Notes under the pieces: generated by a model
Database searches by the model: none
What the model was told of the DNA's origin: nothing
The model's input: only the letters and a program-made list of their open reading frames with translations
Assembly: GCA_964020085.1 (NCBI GenBank)
Contig: OZ026605.1
Coordinates: 6,801,328 to 6,865,327 of the forward strand
Direction: 5' to 3'
Origin: Micromussa lordhowensis
Lineage: Eukaryota; Cnidaria; Anthozoa; Scleractinia; Lobophylliidae
Length of the DNA stretch: 64,000 bases
Translations under genes and position numbers: made by a program
Shown: in pieces, positions 12,701 through 24,210 of the stretch
How positions within the stretch are numbered: the stretch's first letter is position 1
How the letters are laid out: every line of letters starts with the position of its first letter

Positions 12701-15700
12701 TATAAGTGCTTCAATCTTCCTTTGTTTCTATCATACAATGTACATTAATGAATTCCTACAGTTGACAAAACTGTCATTAAGCTACATGTACATGTAGTGT
12801 CTTGAACTCGAGCATTATGCAAAATTGAAAAACATTCAGTGCCACTTGCCCTTCACTATTCATGAAATTAAGTTGCGTCACTAAAACTCTTCTCCAATAG
12901 AGTGTTTTCACATGACTTCATGACAGCCATATTGTTAACCCAAAACAAAAGAGTGGCAGCCTTGTTGAAGACCCAAACCAATAATGTGGGAGTTGAACTC
13001 ACTTTGTATACTATGTACACATGTATACATCCTTTTGCTCCAATAAATTTGAATAGCTGCTGGCCAATTAGCGAATAAGCAATTAGTCACTGCGCATAGG
13101 AGAATGAGTTCAATGGAAATTTCCACACAAAAAACAAAACAGTCTACAATGACTGGACTTTTTATTTGGTTTCTATTAACAAAAAACAAGCTAATTATTT
13201 TGAGATCAATCGTATTTCAACTGTGCTAAATTAGTGTCCACTTTAATTCTTTCTTGGCAGTTCTGTAGTAGCTGAATAAGGCTCCAAAAAATATATCTGA
13301 ACGAAGTGAATAAACTAAACAAACAAATCGCAGATGTTGCCATAAATAAAATGTCCAGCGGTGTATGGCATTTGCAGACTTGCAGACTGCAGACTACTTT
13401 TAGGCCTAAATGTAAATAGCCTGATTAGCCTGAATATCAGTCACGTTAGCCTGAATAGCACTCAGGTTAGCCTTTTTACGGTTAGCTACTGTACCAGTAA
13501 TGGAAATGGGAATGCAATATTTAGTTAAACTCATCGCAAATAGATGAGCTTGGGGATGGTGCCTATCATAGTGGGTGGCGATTCTAGGGCGAGCAACGAG
13601 CCTCGAGCCATGAGCCCAGAGTAGAGCACGCAGGTATCCATGGCAACTCTGCAACCCACCAGACACCGTCACACTGACCAAGTCAGTGGACATACTTACC
13701 AACCCAATACTTACCACATTCCCAATGAGGGAGGGAAGGGGAGGGAGAAAAGGCAGGACAAACGTACAGTTCGGAGCTGGAAACAAACTGCACAACCTCA
13801 CACGGCAGGAATGCACATCACATCTGACTCAAGAAACCCCGTATGTCACATTGAAGTGCATGACTCACTGACCACCGCTGACCAGCATTGGCTTGACTTT
13901 AACTTAGCCTAAATTACATTTAGCCACATTTAAAAAGTCCATAGTCTGCAGTCTGTAAATGTCATACACCAGAAACCCAGTGTGCAAAAATACTGTTCAC
14001 TTTTAAAACCTACTGCACATGTAAAACTCCCAAATACAGGGGGGAACCAAACGAAAATCAGTTTCACTCCTGCTGAAAACTTTCATGAATCCCAAGAGAT
14101 GAAATTGCTCAATGTACATGAAACAAGGAATGGCACTCACCAAATAGGATTCAGATCCTGCTGATATTCCAAAGCCTGAATTGTTAAAATCCAATGCAAA
14201 AAAAGTTACAACCACCACGTGAAAGCAAAGCATGGGACAAAAATGACTTGCTTCACTCCTGAAACTAGAGATGAAAAGGAAAATGCACAGATTGAATATT
14301 TACCTATCACAAACTAATTAATTAATACTCAATCACAAAATTAATACTTAATATTAGGGAGACACAGTGGCCTCATGGTCAGTGTGCTTGACTCCAGAGC
14401 AAGCACTCCAGGTTCGAGCCCTGGCCGTGGACATTGTGTTGTGTTCTTGGGAAAGACACTTTACTCTCCCGGTGCCTCTAATGCTTAATGCTGGGGGTAA
14501 CCCTGCAATGGACTAGCATCCCATCGAGGGGGGAGTAGAAATATTCCTAGTCGCTTCATGCTACTGAAACCGGGATAAGCTCCGGCCTAATGAGCCACTT
14601 GGTTCGTACACAGACTTTACCTTATCTGATCACAAAAAAAGAAAAGAAGAGATTTTGTACTAAACCAACAATGACATTATTAATTGTATTGTCTTAAATG
14701 GAACAAATGCTTCTGCCTATTACAGTAGCTGGAAAACTATGACTCCTGTTTTTACCTGCTACAGTATTGGACATTTACAAACCGGTAGGCACAAGTATAA
14801 ATACATGTATGCTACCCAGTGCTTGTAAGTACATGTACACCTGTACGATACATCAAAAGTGATATTTTCTGAAGAAACTTGGGGCCTTAATTTTACCAAA
14901 CTAGCCACCCACGTGGGGAAGATTTTATAATAACCAAACAAGATACACAGTAATTATTAATCATTGATTCAATTCATAGAATTCTCAATTCAAACTATTC
15001 ATGGATTCTTTAGAATGGTAGGATGACAGAATTAGTGCTTCTTCACATCCTAGATGGCAGGTCGAGGATACAATTAAAAAATCTAAAATATAGAGGGTAT
15101 TACATGGCATTGTCAAGAAGTGAATTTTATTTTTTACACAATATTTTACAAACTGTTATAAAAAAGTACTTATTAAAGAACTAATTCAGATATTTCAAAT
15201 ACAGTTTTTAAATTTGTAACTCAAGAAAATAAAATTTACATCTTCATGTCACTGAGGCATAATAATGCTCTTTTTTCCTTTTTATTACATCTAGACACAT
15301 CTGTCATCATTTCCGTGACTGTTTGGGCAAACAACCAAGAAAAAGAAGAAAAATGACATCTTCAAGATCATGACTTTAGAAAACAAGATGTATTTTCTAT
15401 GAATTTTACAAGTGTGGTATTTTCCAATAAAACACACAAAATGTAATATAGTGTAATAAAAAACCAAAACATTGAAGCCTGTAAAGCATACTGAAGGATA
15501 CCTACTTAATGCAAAATGATTTCAGAGTCCTAATGCCCTACCCCCCCCCCCTCCCCCACTCCCGCACCTTGACCACATTTACATGTAGGAGTATGTAGGG
15601 GTATTAATTAGCCCGCACATCTAGAGGTTAATTAAGGATGGTGAAAAATTTGTCATGGTATATAATCATGCAATAGGAATTGAACAAGAGAGCAGACCGA

Positions 15701-17235
15701 GTACCACATAAATGATAGGTAATAAGGGGATTAATCCTTGAAGTTAAAACAGCCAACTGTAAAGTCACATACTTAAGTCTTACATAAGCTTACAACTATA
15801 ATTATAACACAATCAAAACTTTACATTCTCTGTTTCTGCAACTGTAAATATGCATGTGTACCTTTCGCAATCCATCAATCCATTACTCAAACTGCAGAGA
15901 AACTCATGTCCGATAGCCTGGAGCTGTCGGATTTTGCAGTCACACCCGTCCAATGGAAAATTTCTGTCCTTTAAGCTAGCTCAACGGGCAAGTCTCTCAG
16001 GAAAATTGTGAGGAAATTCATATGACATACACAATTTGAAAGAAGCGATGTAAGAGATGTATAGAAAGAAGTAATGTAAGAAACGCAATTTAGGAGGGGG
16101 GATAGGCTAGTGAGAATGACTTTTGGGCTAGCCCGCATAGTCAATCAAACTCAATCAAACTGGATTTCAAACAAAATCAATCAAACTTAATCAAACTCAA
16201 TCCATGGATTGAGAGAGTTGTTGAACTCACACAAAACTGATTGGGCAATCAAACTCAAATGAACCTCTGGTTTCCAAAACCTTGATATTTTTTGTAAAAG
16301 TAGTGTTAAAAAATCAACAAGTTTTTGGAGGCTCAAGTTACTTCAGTGTTACAAATGTTTTTGAGACCACATAACATGATCTTTGTTCTTCTTTGTATTT
16401 ATTGAGCACAATCGAACGCAATCCATAGGATTACTGCGATTGAATTCGGTTGCTGAACATAATCAAACACAATCTAATGGATTGAGTTTGATTGGGTTTC
16501 ATTTGTTTGACCGAGTTCGATTGGTTTGGAAATCAAACTCTCACAAAGTTCAGTGTTCGATTTGGTTCGATTGCCTAAATCAGTCGAACCCAATCCACGG
16601 CTTGAGTTTGATAGGGTTAGATTGAGTTCGATTTCTGAACGTTCAACTGATTATGCCGGGGAAAGGGGGGGGGAGGGGGGGAAGGGGGGGAAGGGGGGGG
16701 AGGGGGTTACATGTAGTTACAGTAAACTTGAAGCCAGGGTAAGCCCAAAAAATGGTTACTGATGTTTAGAACAATTCATCTTCACCCTCCGGCTCTTCAG
16801 GTAAGGGTAATATTATACTTACAAGCATGCACACAAGTCAGCTTACCTCCTTATTCTCTTCCTTCCCCAAAATCTAAAGAACAGAACGATGAGACCGCTT
16901 TCAAACCAATAGAAAGATATCGAAGCGTGGGTGCTATGAAAGAGTTTATAGTGAAATATGTTCTCGACAATTAAGACCGCCGAAAACAGTAGCGTTGATA
17001 AAAACGTGTAAATATAGTGGTGTTCTTTGGGTGACTTTTTTCCTACTGAATGTTCATCGCTATCCTCGGCCGTCGAAAAGTTGTGCATGGAGAAACCGCT
17101 CCAGAAATTGTTACGGGCATTGCCGTGGAACTCCCGATTTGTGTGCTCAGGAAGTCTTTCGTGTAGCTCCATATCACTTACAATTTCAGAGATATCATCT
17201 CCGGATGACAAAGTTCTAGTTCGAAAAGTTTCCAT
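9721..17235 (-). CDS. SLC35-family nucleotide-sugar transporter-like protein (one exon unresolved)
   Basis: Multi-pass membrane protein of the drug/metabolite transporter superfamily; relatives exchange nucleotide sugars across Golgi or ER membranes. Coding exons read on the minus strand: 17235-16847 (129 residues plus 2 nt), 14176-14142 (35 nt, start approximate), 12169-11927, 10934-10785, and 9951-9721 ending in TGA. All show AG and GT boundaries, and the last four join in phase 0 with no stop. The acidic N-terminal half of exon 1 is cytosolic-looking and is followed by two hydrophobic segments ending in a basic RFWGRKRIRR. Exon 3 holds VSLSLSVPLVLLASWV and a second segment, exon 4 starts ATRAELLYLLNF, and exon 5 has SSPLLNVGTRGF, which sits where family members have their serine/threonine-proline motif before the last helices. 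The phases of exon 1 and the 35-nt exon do not match, so one short exon (length 2 mod 3, roughly 20 codons) is missing between 14180 and 16845. SLC35D-like is the best fit by pattern; a TMEM241-like protein is the alternative. Confidence 0.72.
11339..11895. mobile_element. TTAA-flanked TIR element in SLC35-like intron
   Basis: 557 bp bounded by inverted AGTGCCCCTGTGA ends and TTAA on both sides (11335-11338 and 11896-11899), a TTAA duplication as used by the piggyBac superfamily. No transposase frame. Both inner ends continue into A/T-rich tracts. Its right end reaches to about 30 bp from the splice donor of the exon at 11927. Confidence 0.55.
13360..13970. mobile_element. TIR element in SLC35-like intron
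   Basis: About 610 bp with imperfect terminal inverted repeats of roughly 50 bp: GGTGTATGGCATTTGCAGAC on the left, the inverse of GTCTGTAAATGTCATACACC on the right. Each is followed by CTGCAGACTA blocks and TAAATGTAAATAGC-like sequence. No transposase is recognisable; the open frames inside look incidental. Confidence 0.5.
14355..14625 (+). mobile_element. tRNA-derived SINE copy in SLC35-like intron
   Basis: Full-length-looking copy of the SINE seen at 5207: tRNA-like head with GGTTCGAGCCC, central GTGTTGTGTTCTTGGG block and CGGGATAAGCTCCGG tail. It lies in the intron of the minus-strand transporter gene, on the opposite strand. Confidence 0.6.
16139..16650. repeat. AATCAAACTC-type interspersed/inverted repeat block
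   Basis: Dense short repeats of AATCAAACTC on the left and its inverse GAGTTTGATTG on the right around AATCCATGGATT-like centres, suggesting a foldback element of about 500 bp made from one degenerate decamer. It lies in intron 1 of the transporter gene, next to a G-rich tract. Confidence 0.5.
16658..16707 (+). repeat. G-run tract with quadruplex potential
   Basis: Six runs of five or more G separated by single A or AA/AAA spacers on the plus strand (C-rich in the sense of the host gene, minus). This satisfies the usual G-quadruplex pattern. It lies about 140 bp downstream of the exon 1 donor of the SLC35-like gene. Confidence 0.55.
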
Positions 17236-17621
17236 TAGGCAAAATGCTGTAAAGAAGACGGCGTGGATTTCGACATGTTTCCTCGAGAAAAGCTGGAGAG
17301 TAGTCCTGGGAACGAATACATGGAAACTCGTTCGGAGAACCCCTGGGGACTTCTATTGACTCGTGTCTCTAATCAGATTTTAGCACTGTAGAAACATCAA
17401 GTCAAATTATAAAGCTTAGAAAAAGAACAGAGCAACGACCATTTCTCGTTTCATTTGCTTCTTCTGACAAACCACCAACCAATGGCTTGCGCTTCAGCAG
17501 ATAAAAAGGTGACCTCATCGGGGAGGGGTTAGTATCAGCTGCGCCCTGATGTCATCGAACAAAAATGGCGACCACGGTTTGAGCTGTCTATTTTATTCGA
17601 TATTGACGCTCGTTTTTAGCC
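17236..17621. promoter_or_regulatory. Shared head-to-head promoter region
   Basis: These 386 bp separate the start codons of the SLC35-like gene (minus) and the ELMOD3-like gene (plus), so both 5' UTRs and both promoters must lie here unless there are non-coding first exons elsewhere. Near 17552 there is a TGATGTCATC stretch resembling a CREB/ATF site, and at about 17562-17574 AAAAATGGCGACC matches the YY1-type initiator often found at the start of housekeeping genes. No TATA box is evident in either direction. The role is inferred from position. Confidence 0.5.
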
Positions 17622-20600
17622 ATGACCAGTCTGAAGAACCCAAAGCCTACCGCCGATGACCTTGAAGTGGAAGCAGAGAAAGCTTTTAAGCGCGCTGCTG
17701 CTCAGCAAAATCAAAACGAGGATGACTTCGACTCGGAATTTGAAGGCGCTTTTCTAAATCCTTCACTAAATGAAGTAGCCACGGAGTCCGGCAGTGCTAT
17801 TGGCAAGGTTTCAACTCGTCGTCCAGACGTTTCGAATGGTCCTCCTCAGCTTCCAGTAAAAACAGAAGGATTACCGAGTAGTTTGCCCTCGAGCCAAGGG
17901 TAAGGAGCCAAAATGTGACATGAATTAAAATTTCTGTCTCCAAGTCGACTCCAAGAGTTTTGTTTACTGTTCCAGGTTTTCTCTAAGGATCTCTAAGTAG
18001 ATCTCAACTCATATTGAGATGTTGAGATATTTATCGTCTTTACTTATGTAGATGTAGATGTAGATATTGCACTTCTGATGTTGTGATCTTGGCTGTTTTC
18101 TCCAGCGCGCAGATACTAGCTGTTGTAAAATCTTTTGCAAGTAATTTCTTAGTTATTTGACACACCTTTGTTACAATTTTCTGAATTGAATACTAACATG
18201 ATCGAAGCATTGATTGCACGCGTGCTAGTGCAGCATTTAGGCGTAAATAGCACTTTAGGCGTAAATAGCACTCTTCCCATGAGGTTGCAATAGCGTGTTT
18301 TAGTGATTCGATTTCATTCCTCAAACTTTTGTAAATATGAGTCCTGAAGAAGTACATATATTTTTTATGTATATATGTCTGAGCCTTTTAGTCATTATAT
18401 GGTATGATATTGAGTGGTGGTAGCTGTTATGGATTATGGAGTAATAGTGTATATGATAAAACTTTTTACAGGTCTAGTGCATCAGAAATTAACAGATATT
18501 CCCCAAACCAAGAGGCTCCTAATGATTCTGAGCAGGAAGCAACCTCAATCAGTCCTACTACAGGACATGTGCGACCTGGTAAGCGTAGGAGAAGGTCTGA
18601 CAAAGATAACATACCCGCTGGAATTAGGAAGTTACCCTCTCCTCCGACAACACTTGAACAGGCCCAGATGGAGTGGGATCTGGTGGAAACGGTTCAGCCA
18701 GGTATGCTTACAAAATACATGTACAATGTGCAATGTACATATACATGTGCAGTTGAATCTTCACCTATCTATGGGTAGATGTTGGAGGTCAAATGAAATT
18801 CAGGTTAAAGTGATTTTCTTTTGTCTCTTAACCCTAATTATGCATGGATCATGAATAATTAGGGTTGGAAGACAAAGAAAATTGAGAATTAAACTAGGTT
18901 AAAATCATTTTAACCCAAATTTCATTTTGACGTGCAACATAGACACTTGGTAGACACTTGGGCTCGAAAAAAAACCCTCAAGTTCCAGCTTGTCCTTTGG
19001 GCAAGCAGCTCTCAGATTTTGCTTGGCTTGCTTATTTTTAATTTTATCTTAGATGTAAGTGTCTGATGAGGGAAGTTCTATTAATACAAATTTCAATTCA
19101 AAGTTAGGGAATTGTAGATAAGGCTCCTACAGGTTTTTATAATCTGATAATGAGTGTTTTAACAGCCATCTTGTTACAATCAATGACGAGCATTTTGGCA
19201 AATTGTATAAAACCTGAAGCACAATCACTCTTACTAAGGTGAGAGAAAAATAATTTGTTTTCTGGTCAGTTGAAAGTCAAAGATTTTTTTGTCATCTGTG
19301 GCAGCCATGACTAACTAGCATGATGTAGTATAGATTTCTCCTGTGCTCACGCTTTTCTCCATTTGTATTACCAGGAAATGGTCAAGCTGGAAGTCGTTCA
19401 CCACTCGTTACATTTCAGGATGCTATGCATCACTGTCAAACAGCTAGTTACCTCGAGCAACACATGTCGCTCATTAAACCGACAATAAAACACCGCGGCA
19501 TGGTTGCCGTGACACATAAACTGTTTGGACCACCTCGAATGAACAGCAACCTCCACTCAGAGAGAAACCTGATTTTCGGGCTTGCATTATGCATGTTCAA
19601 AAATGACGAGCCCATGCATATTCATGTCCTACAAACCATTTACAAAAAGTTAAGTGGGACAAAGCTGGACTGCCCTCGCTATGGCAACCACTGGGAGCTG
19701 ATTGGTTTTCAAGGTACACAGCAAGATATGTATTGCATGTACACCGGTCATTGCTAACGTCATTGTGTATAATATTTTTTCCTCAGTAACATACAATTTG
19801 CACCGAGAAGGCATCATGGTAGATGCAAAGTGACTCAAAACATTCAAAGAACTTTGAGAAACTTAGAAAGGGGCAAAATATTTTGCTCTTTTGGCGTTAT
19901 ATTCAAGGACAAATTGGCTTTAAAAAACTGCCAATTTCTGGCTGCCAAAAGCCCTAATGAGCTCAGCCATGCTTTGTAAAAGATTCAGAATTGATATTTT
20001 TGTAACTTGATCAGAACTGAATCTCTTATGCTTATCAGTGAGGTGGGAGGGGGGGGTTGAGTAGGGCTTTGGGGGGGGGAGGAATACTTCCAGGAAGAGC
20101 CACACCAGTCTGCTGTCTTCTGGCACCCAAAGTGACTTCTTACCATACATATGCTCGCTGTGGGTTGCCGTAAGCAGTTAACCAATACTGTATTATTATT
20201 GTGAGTATTATAATTGTCTTGCCAAGAACACAACATAATGATCTTTACCAACACTTGAACACAGGCCATTCAATCCCAAGTCCAGCATGCTCTAGCCATT
20301 AGACGCCAATGCTTCAATGAAATTAGCTGCAGTAGTATAATTGTGTAATGTGTCCATCTTTAGGTTCAGCCCTGACTTTTCTGGCTTAGGTATGCATGAG
20401 TATGTTTGGTAAAGGTAAAGTCTGCATATGAGCCTAGTGGCTCATCAGGCCGGACCTTATCCCGGTTTCAGTAGCATGAAGCGACTAGGAGTATTTCTAC
20501 TCCCCCCTGGATGGGATGCTAGTCCATCACAGGGTTACCCCCAGCATCAAATTCGCCGGTACCCATTTATACACCTGGGTGGAGAGAGGCACTGTGAGGG

Positions 20601-22093
20601 TGAAGTGTCTTGCCCAAGAACACAACACAACGTCCCCGGCCAGGGCTCGAACCCGGAGCGCTCGCTCCGGAGTCGAGCGCACTAACCATAAACTCTTCTT
20701 TTTCAGGCCTCGATCCAGCTACAGATCTCAGAGGATGTGGATTTCTTGGCTTGATGACCACTCTGTACTTAGTGACCGACAGTCGGACGCATGGTCTTGC
20801 GCTTGACATTTACAAACTGTCTCAGCACGAAACTCAGAACTTTCCATTTGCCATCATGTCTATCAACATCACAAGGATCGCTCTGCAAACTCTCAGAGAG
20901 GAAAAACTTAACAAGTGAGTTCAGATCCTACAGTGATGCAAAAAACGAAGTAGTCAGAAAAGGAACACCGACAGTGTGTGCCCTTTCTGACTTCAAACGG
21001 CGACACCTTAGTATAAAACATAACGAAAACTGTTGGCCGTTTATCGACCAACGTTCAGCCGACAGTCGACCGACAATTGGCCGACAGATAGCCGACAGTT
21101 GGCCGACAACCGACAATGTCTTTTGGGACGGAACTGTTCTTCACTTTTACCCACTGCACTAATTATTTCATCGGAAATATGGGAAACTATTAAACTTTTT
21201 GGGCAAATTATATTCATCAATGAACCAAGCCAAACTAGTAGCCTGCGTGAGGTTAATTGTATAGGGGGGAGCACGAAGTACGGCTAGCAAAAGATAAGAG
21301 GGGGTGGGCAGTAGTCAAAAAATGTTTTAAAAAATGCCCCTTTTCAAGAGCACTGCGTGAATGTTTGTGGTTTATTCCGAATGGTATCCAGCTTCTCGCT
21401 ATAGTAAGTTCACTCCCTCAAAACGTTAGATCGTCCCACACTAGAATTGGCTTCGCTCCATACAAAGGTAACTGCTCTCCAGTCTCCAACTAAGTTTTAC
21501 TGCACAAGAAATGAATCTTGTATGTGAATTGCAGTGAACAGAACGAAAGAGAATGCAGTGTTCGCAGTTTCATAAAGTCTCCAGTTCAAACCCATTACCT
21601 TTGCGTTCAGTAGACCTGAATCGCAAAGTTGAGGGGTACAAATCTGAATTGAGTTTTTCAGGCTTTCATACATGTCGACTGTTGACTTAATTACTGTGAA
21701 AATTTCATTTTCTTTCGCCCTCTGAGACTATCACTGTACAACTATTGACTGTGTTCATCTCTTCACAGGGAATGTAATCGCCGCCATCAAGTTTTACCTG
21801 TCTTTGTCGAATTCTATGCCGCTATTTACCTTCAAGTCTATCAGGTTTGGAAACATCAACACAAGACTATTACTGACTCCGGATTCGTGCTCAGGGAAGC
21901 GGAGAAGCTCGCCAAAAAGCGACCTCGTGATCTCTTCAGAAACCTGGAACGGGTACTGGCAGATCGCCAGAGCTTGATAAAAGCCGACGAGGACAACTTT
22001 TCACCGAAGGCAAAACAGCCAGACATTTTGGACAGGTTCGCTGGAGTGTGTGACTTGAAGGTGGATGAAGAAGAAGAGGTTCATTTGGTCTAA
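17622..22093 (+). CDS. ELMOD3: ELMO domain-containing protein 3 (ELMOD3-like GAP)
   Basis: Predicted GTPase-activating protein for Arf/Arl-family GTPases (human ELMOD3 acts on ARL2; family knowledge). Five coding exons with clean GT-AG borders and matching phases: 17622-17899, 18472-18701, 19375-19713, 20707-20914, 21769-22093, giving 459 residues. Residues 1-170 are acidic and low in complexity, with a basic KRRRR cluster at 130-134. The ELMO domain follows, with the hallmark NHWELIGFQGLDPATDLRG spanning the exon 3/4 junction. R291 in that motif sits where ELMOD proteins carry the arginine needed for GAP activity. The C-terminus ends in a run of acidic residues. An AATAAA signal lies at 22281, 188 bp after the stop. 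Intron 3 contains an antisense SINE ending only about 14 bp before exon 4. The ATG is chosen as the first in an open frame after the YY1-like element; the family call rests on the ELMO motif. Confidence 0.9.
18780..18941. repeat. Foldback repeat in ELMOD3 intron 2
   Basis: Imperfect inverted arms of about 70 bp around the palindrome CCCTAATTATGCATGG...AATAATTAGGG, consistent with a hairpin MITE. No duplication was identified. Confidence 0.4.
20410..20693 (-). mobile_element. tRNA-derived SINE copy just upstream of ELMOD3 exon 4
   Basis: Antisense copy of the same SINE: the tail begins near 20410 and the head ends near 20692, lacking about 19 bp of the 5' end found in the 5207 copy. The ELMOD3 exon 4 acceptor AG is at 20705-20706, so the SINE reaches to about 14 bp before the exon and covers the usual branch-point zone. 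Confidence 0.65.
21043..21118 (+). repeat. Short tandem GGCCGACAG-type repeat
   Basis: Six to seven imperfect copies of an 11- to 14-bp unit built on (GTT)GGCCGACAG/TCGACCGACA in ELMOD3 intron 4, about 130 bp after exon 4. The apparent open frames through it are repeat-driven. Confidence 0.45.
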
Positions 22094-22280
22094 TGTTTTA
22101 AACATGGAACGAAAATTATAACTGTTTTTGACAAATGTTTCCCATCTTGTTTTGGGTACTCGATGGGTTATGTGCATAATTTCAAATTCAAATCCCACAA
22201 GACTGTAAAGTTATATGACATGTAGTGTCTATAAACGCTACCATGCAGTTGAGCTGATAGCAAGATATATAGGTATCGTG

Positions 22281-22286
22281 AATAAA
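22281..22286 (+). terminator. Polyadenylation signal of the ELMOD3-like gene
   Basis: AATAAA lies 188 bp after the TAA stop codon, a normal 3' UTR length, with no other open exon between. Confidence 0.55.
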
Positions 22287-24179
22287 GTGATCTTTCAGAA
22301 AGGTCTCCTTATGGTTTACAGTGTTTTCATTGCTACGCGACCCCGGGTGTGACAAGGGGGTACTCCACAAAGTTTTATACGGGGAGGCTTTGCCCTAAGT
22401 TCTGACCCCTTACTCTTCCGTATACCATTTTGATAGAAAAGGTACCCCTTTCGCACACCTTTTATTGAAATTTCACATACCTATTGCATCCTTTTCTAAA
22501 CCCTTGAAATGAAGTTAAGAAGCAATATCACAAGAGAACATGAGGCATTACCAGAAGAGAGGTTAACCCAAAAAACAAGCATTAGTTCACGTTGTACCTA
22601 AATGACAGATTTCTCTACCCTTTCACATACCTCAACTTGTGAAATCCCCACCCTTTTATGGAAATAACCCTGTCCGTTGCTAACCGTTATACATCACCCC
22701 TCACCACCCCCGAGTGGCGACGATAGTTAACTTCATTTCTTTCTGTCTTGGCCCCTTCTGAGCAGCATTTGTTTTACATTTGATGTGGTCACAGTATATT
22801 TCTCATTTGTTAATTAAAGCTTGACACAATATTATCTATTTTCGACTCTCGAAATATATGTAGGCAGAAACATAGACGGCCTGTTTTGTTTTTTGCGTTC
22901 CCTAGCTGTTCAAAGCAACAACAATACCTGATTCCGTATTGAACGGTAACATTTGCGGGAGAAAGCAATGAAAGTAAGTACTTGTCACTGATCTATCATT
23001 AAGCGCCGCGTGCTTACACTAATATTGTCAATTTCCTCTAGAACGTTTACGTAACACCTCGAAACGAATCCGTGTTGCTACAAGTGACGGCTATATGAAC
23101 GCGCGAAGGGATGCGTTTCTCTTAGATGTTTAAGATCTGCCAAGCATGTGTCCACAACCATCGCGTCGGTTTGAGATTGGGTTTAGGATTTACTTCGGGC
23201 TTTTGGGGGTGGTTTACTAAACGAAAAGCTGGCGTTTTCCAATTCCTCCGGTTTGAAGAACGTTTTCGAAAAGCTTCGTTTTCGTGACGGATTAGTGTGG
23301 ACGGTAGGCCTAACGGTAGAAATAAGTTGCGTTTTCAAATTCCTCCCGGGCGGGGCCTTAATTTTGTGCAGTATCGGAGAAACTCCAGTAAGTTAGCATG
23401 AAGCTGTGTTTATATGGATTTGGAATTCCTTCCCACACACTTGCTCTGGATTTAATTGCTTCTTCAAAGGCTAGTCGAAATGAGACACGGCCACAGATAT
23501 TCGTTCCCAGGTCTCTCTCTTTCAAGATACTCTTTCGAGAACGGGATAGGTGAGTGTTCGTGTAAAACTATTCAAATGAAAATGTGTTCCAAATACCAAA
23601 TACCACGTGATCTGGAAAGAGATCACCAAGCCATGGTAAAACGTTGCCTGAAAACTATGCAAGCCAGTCTTCAAAACGTCCGGACGACGAAATTATAAAA
23701 TAACTTGTAGTGGAAAAAATGAACTACATTTCAGAAAATAATAAGTATACTTTTAGAGCTTGTTACCCTAAAATTAAAATAAATTCGAATAATTTCACTT
23801 CCTCTCCACAAAAAGTGTCTGCGATTTCCTGAACCTTACAAAGTAACGCACCATCTAGGGTTTCCTCGTGTTTTCTTTATTAGCAACTGATACAATACAC
23901 AGCAAGGTTATTTAGAAAATAACCCAAAGCAAATACGCACCCTGATTGGTTTAAAACCGTTCTTCTATAACTCCATAGAAACACAGAACATAGTTACAGA
24001 ACTAGCACGAGCTGTTGACGTAATGATGGCGCGAACGAAGAGAATTTACATTTTGATGATCGAAGTAAACAAGTTGTTTTTCTTTTTCTTCGTCGCGGTA
24101 TTTTCTAAAAGAAATAGAAAACATGTTCTCCGTGTTCCTATCGAGTTATAGAAACACACGTGAAAGTTTGGGAGAACTC

Positions 24180-24210
<31 letters not shown>

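Noticed and set aside
16843..17359. Plus-strand frames of 74 and 110 codons
   Set aside because: Antisense shadows of exon 1 of the SLC35-like gene.
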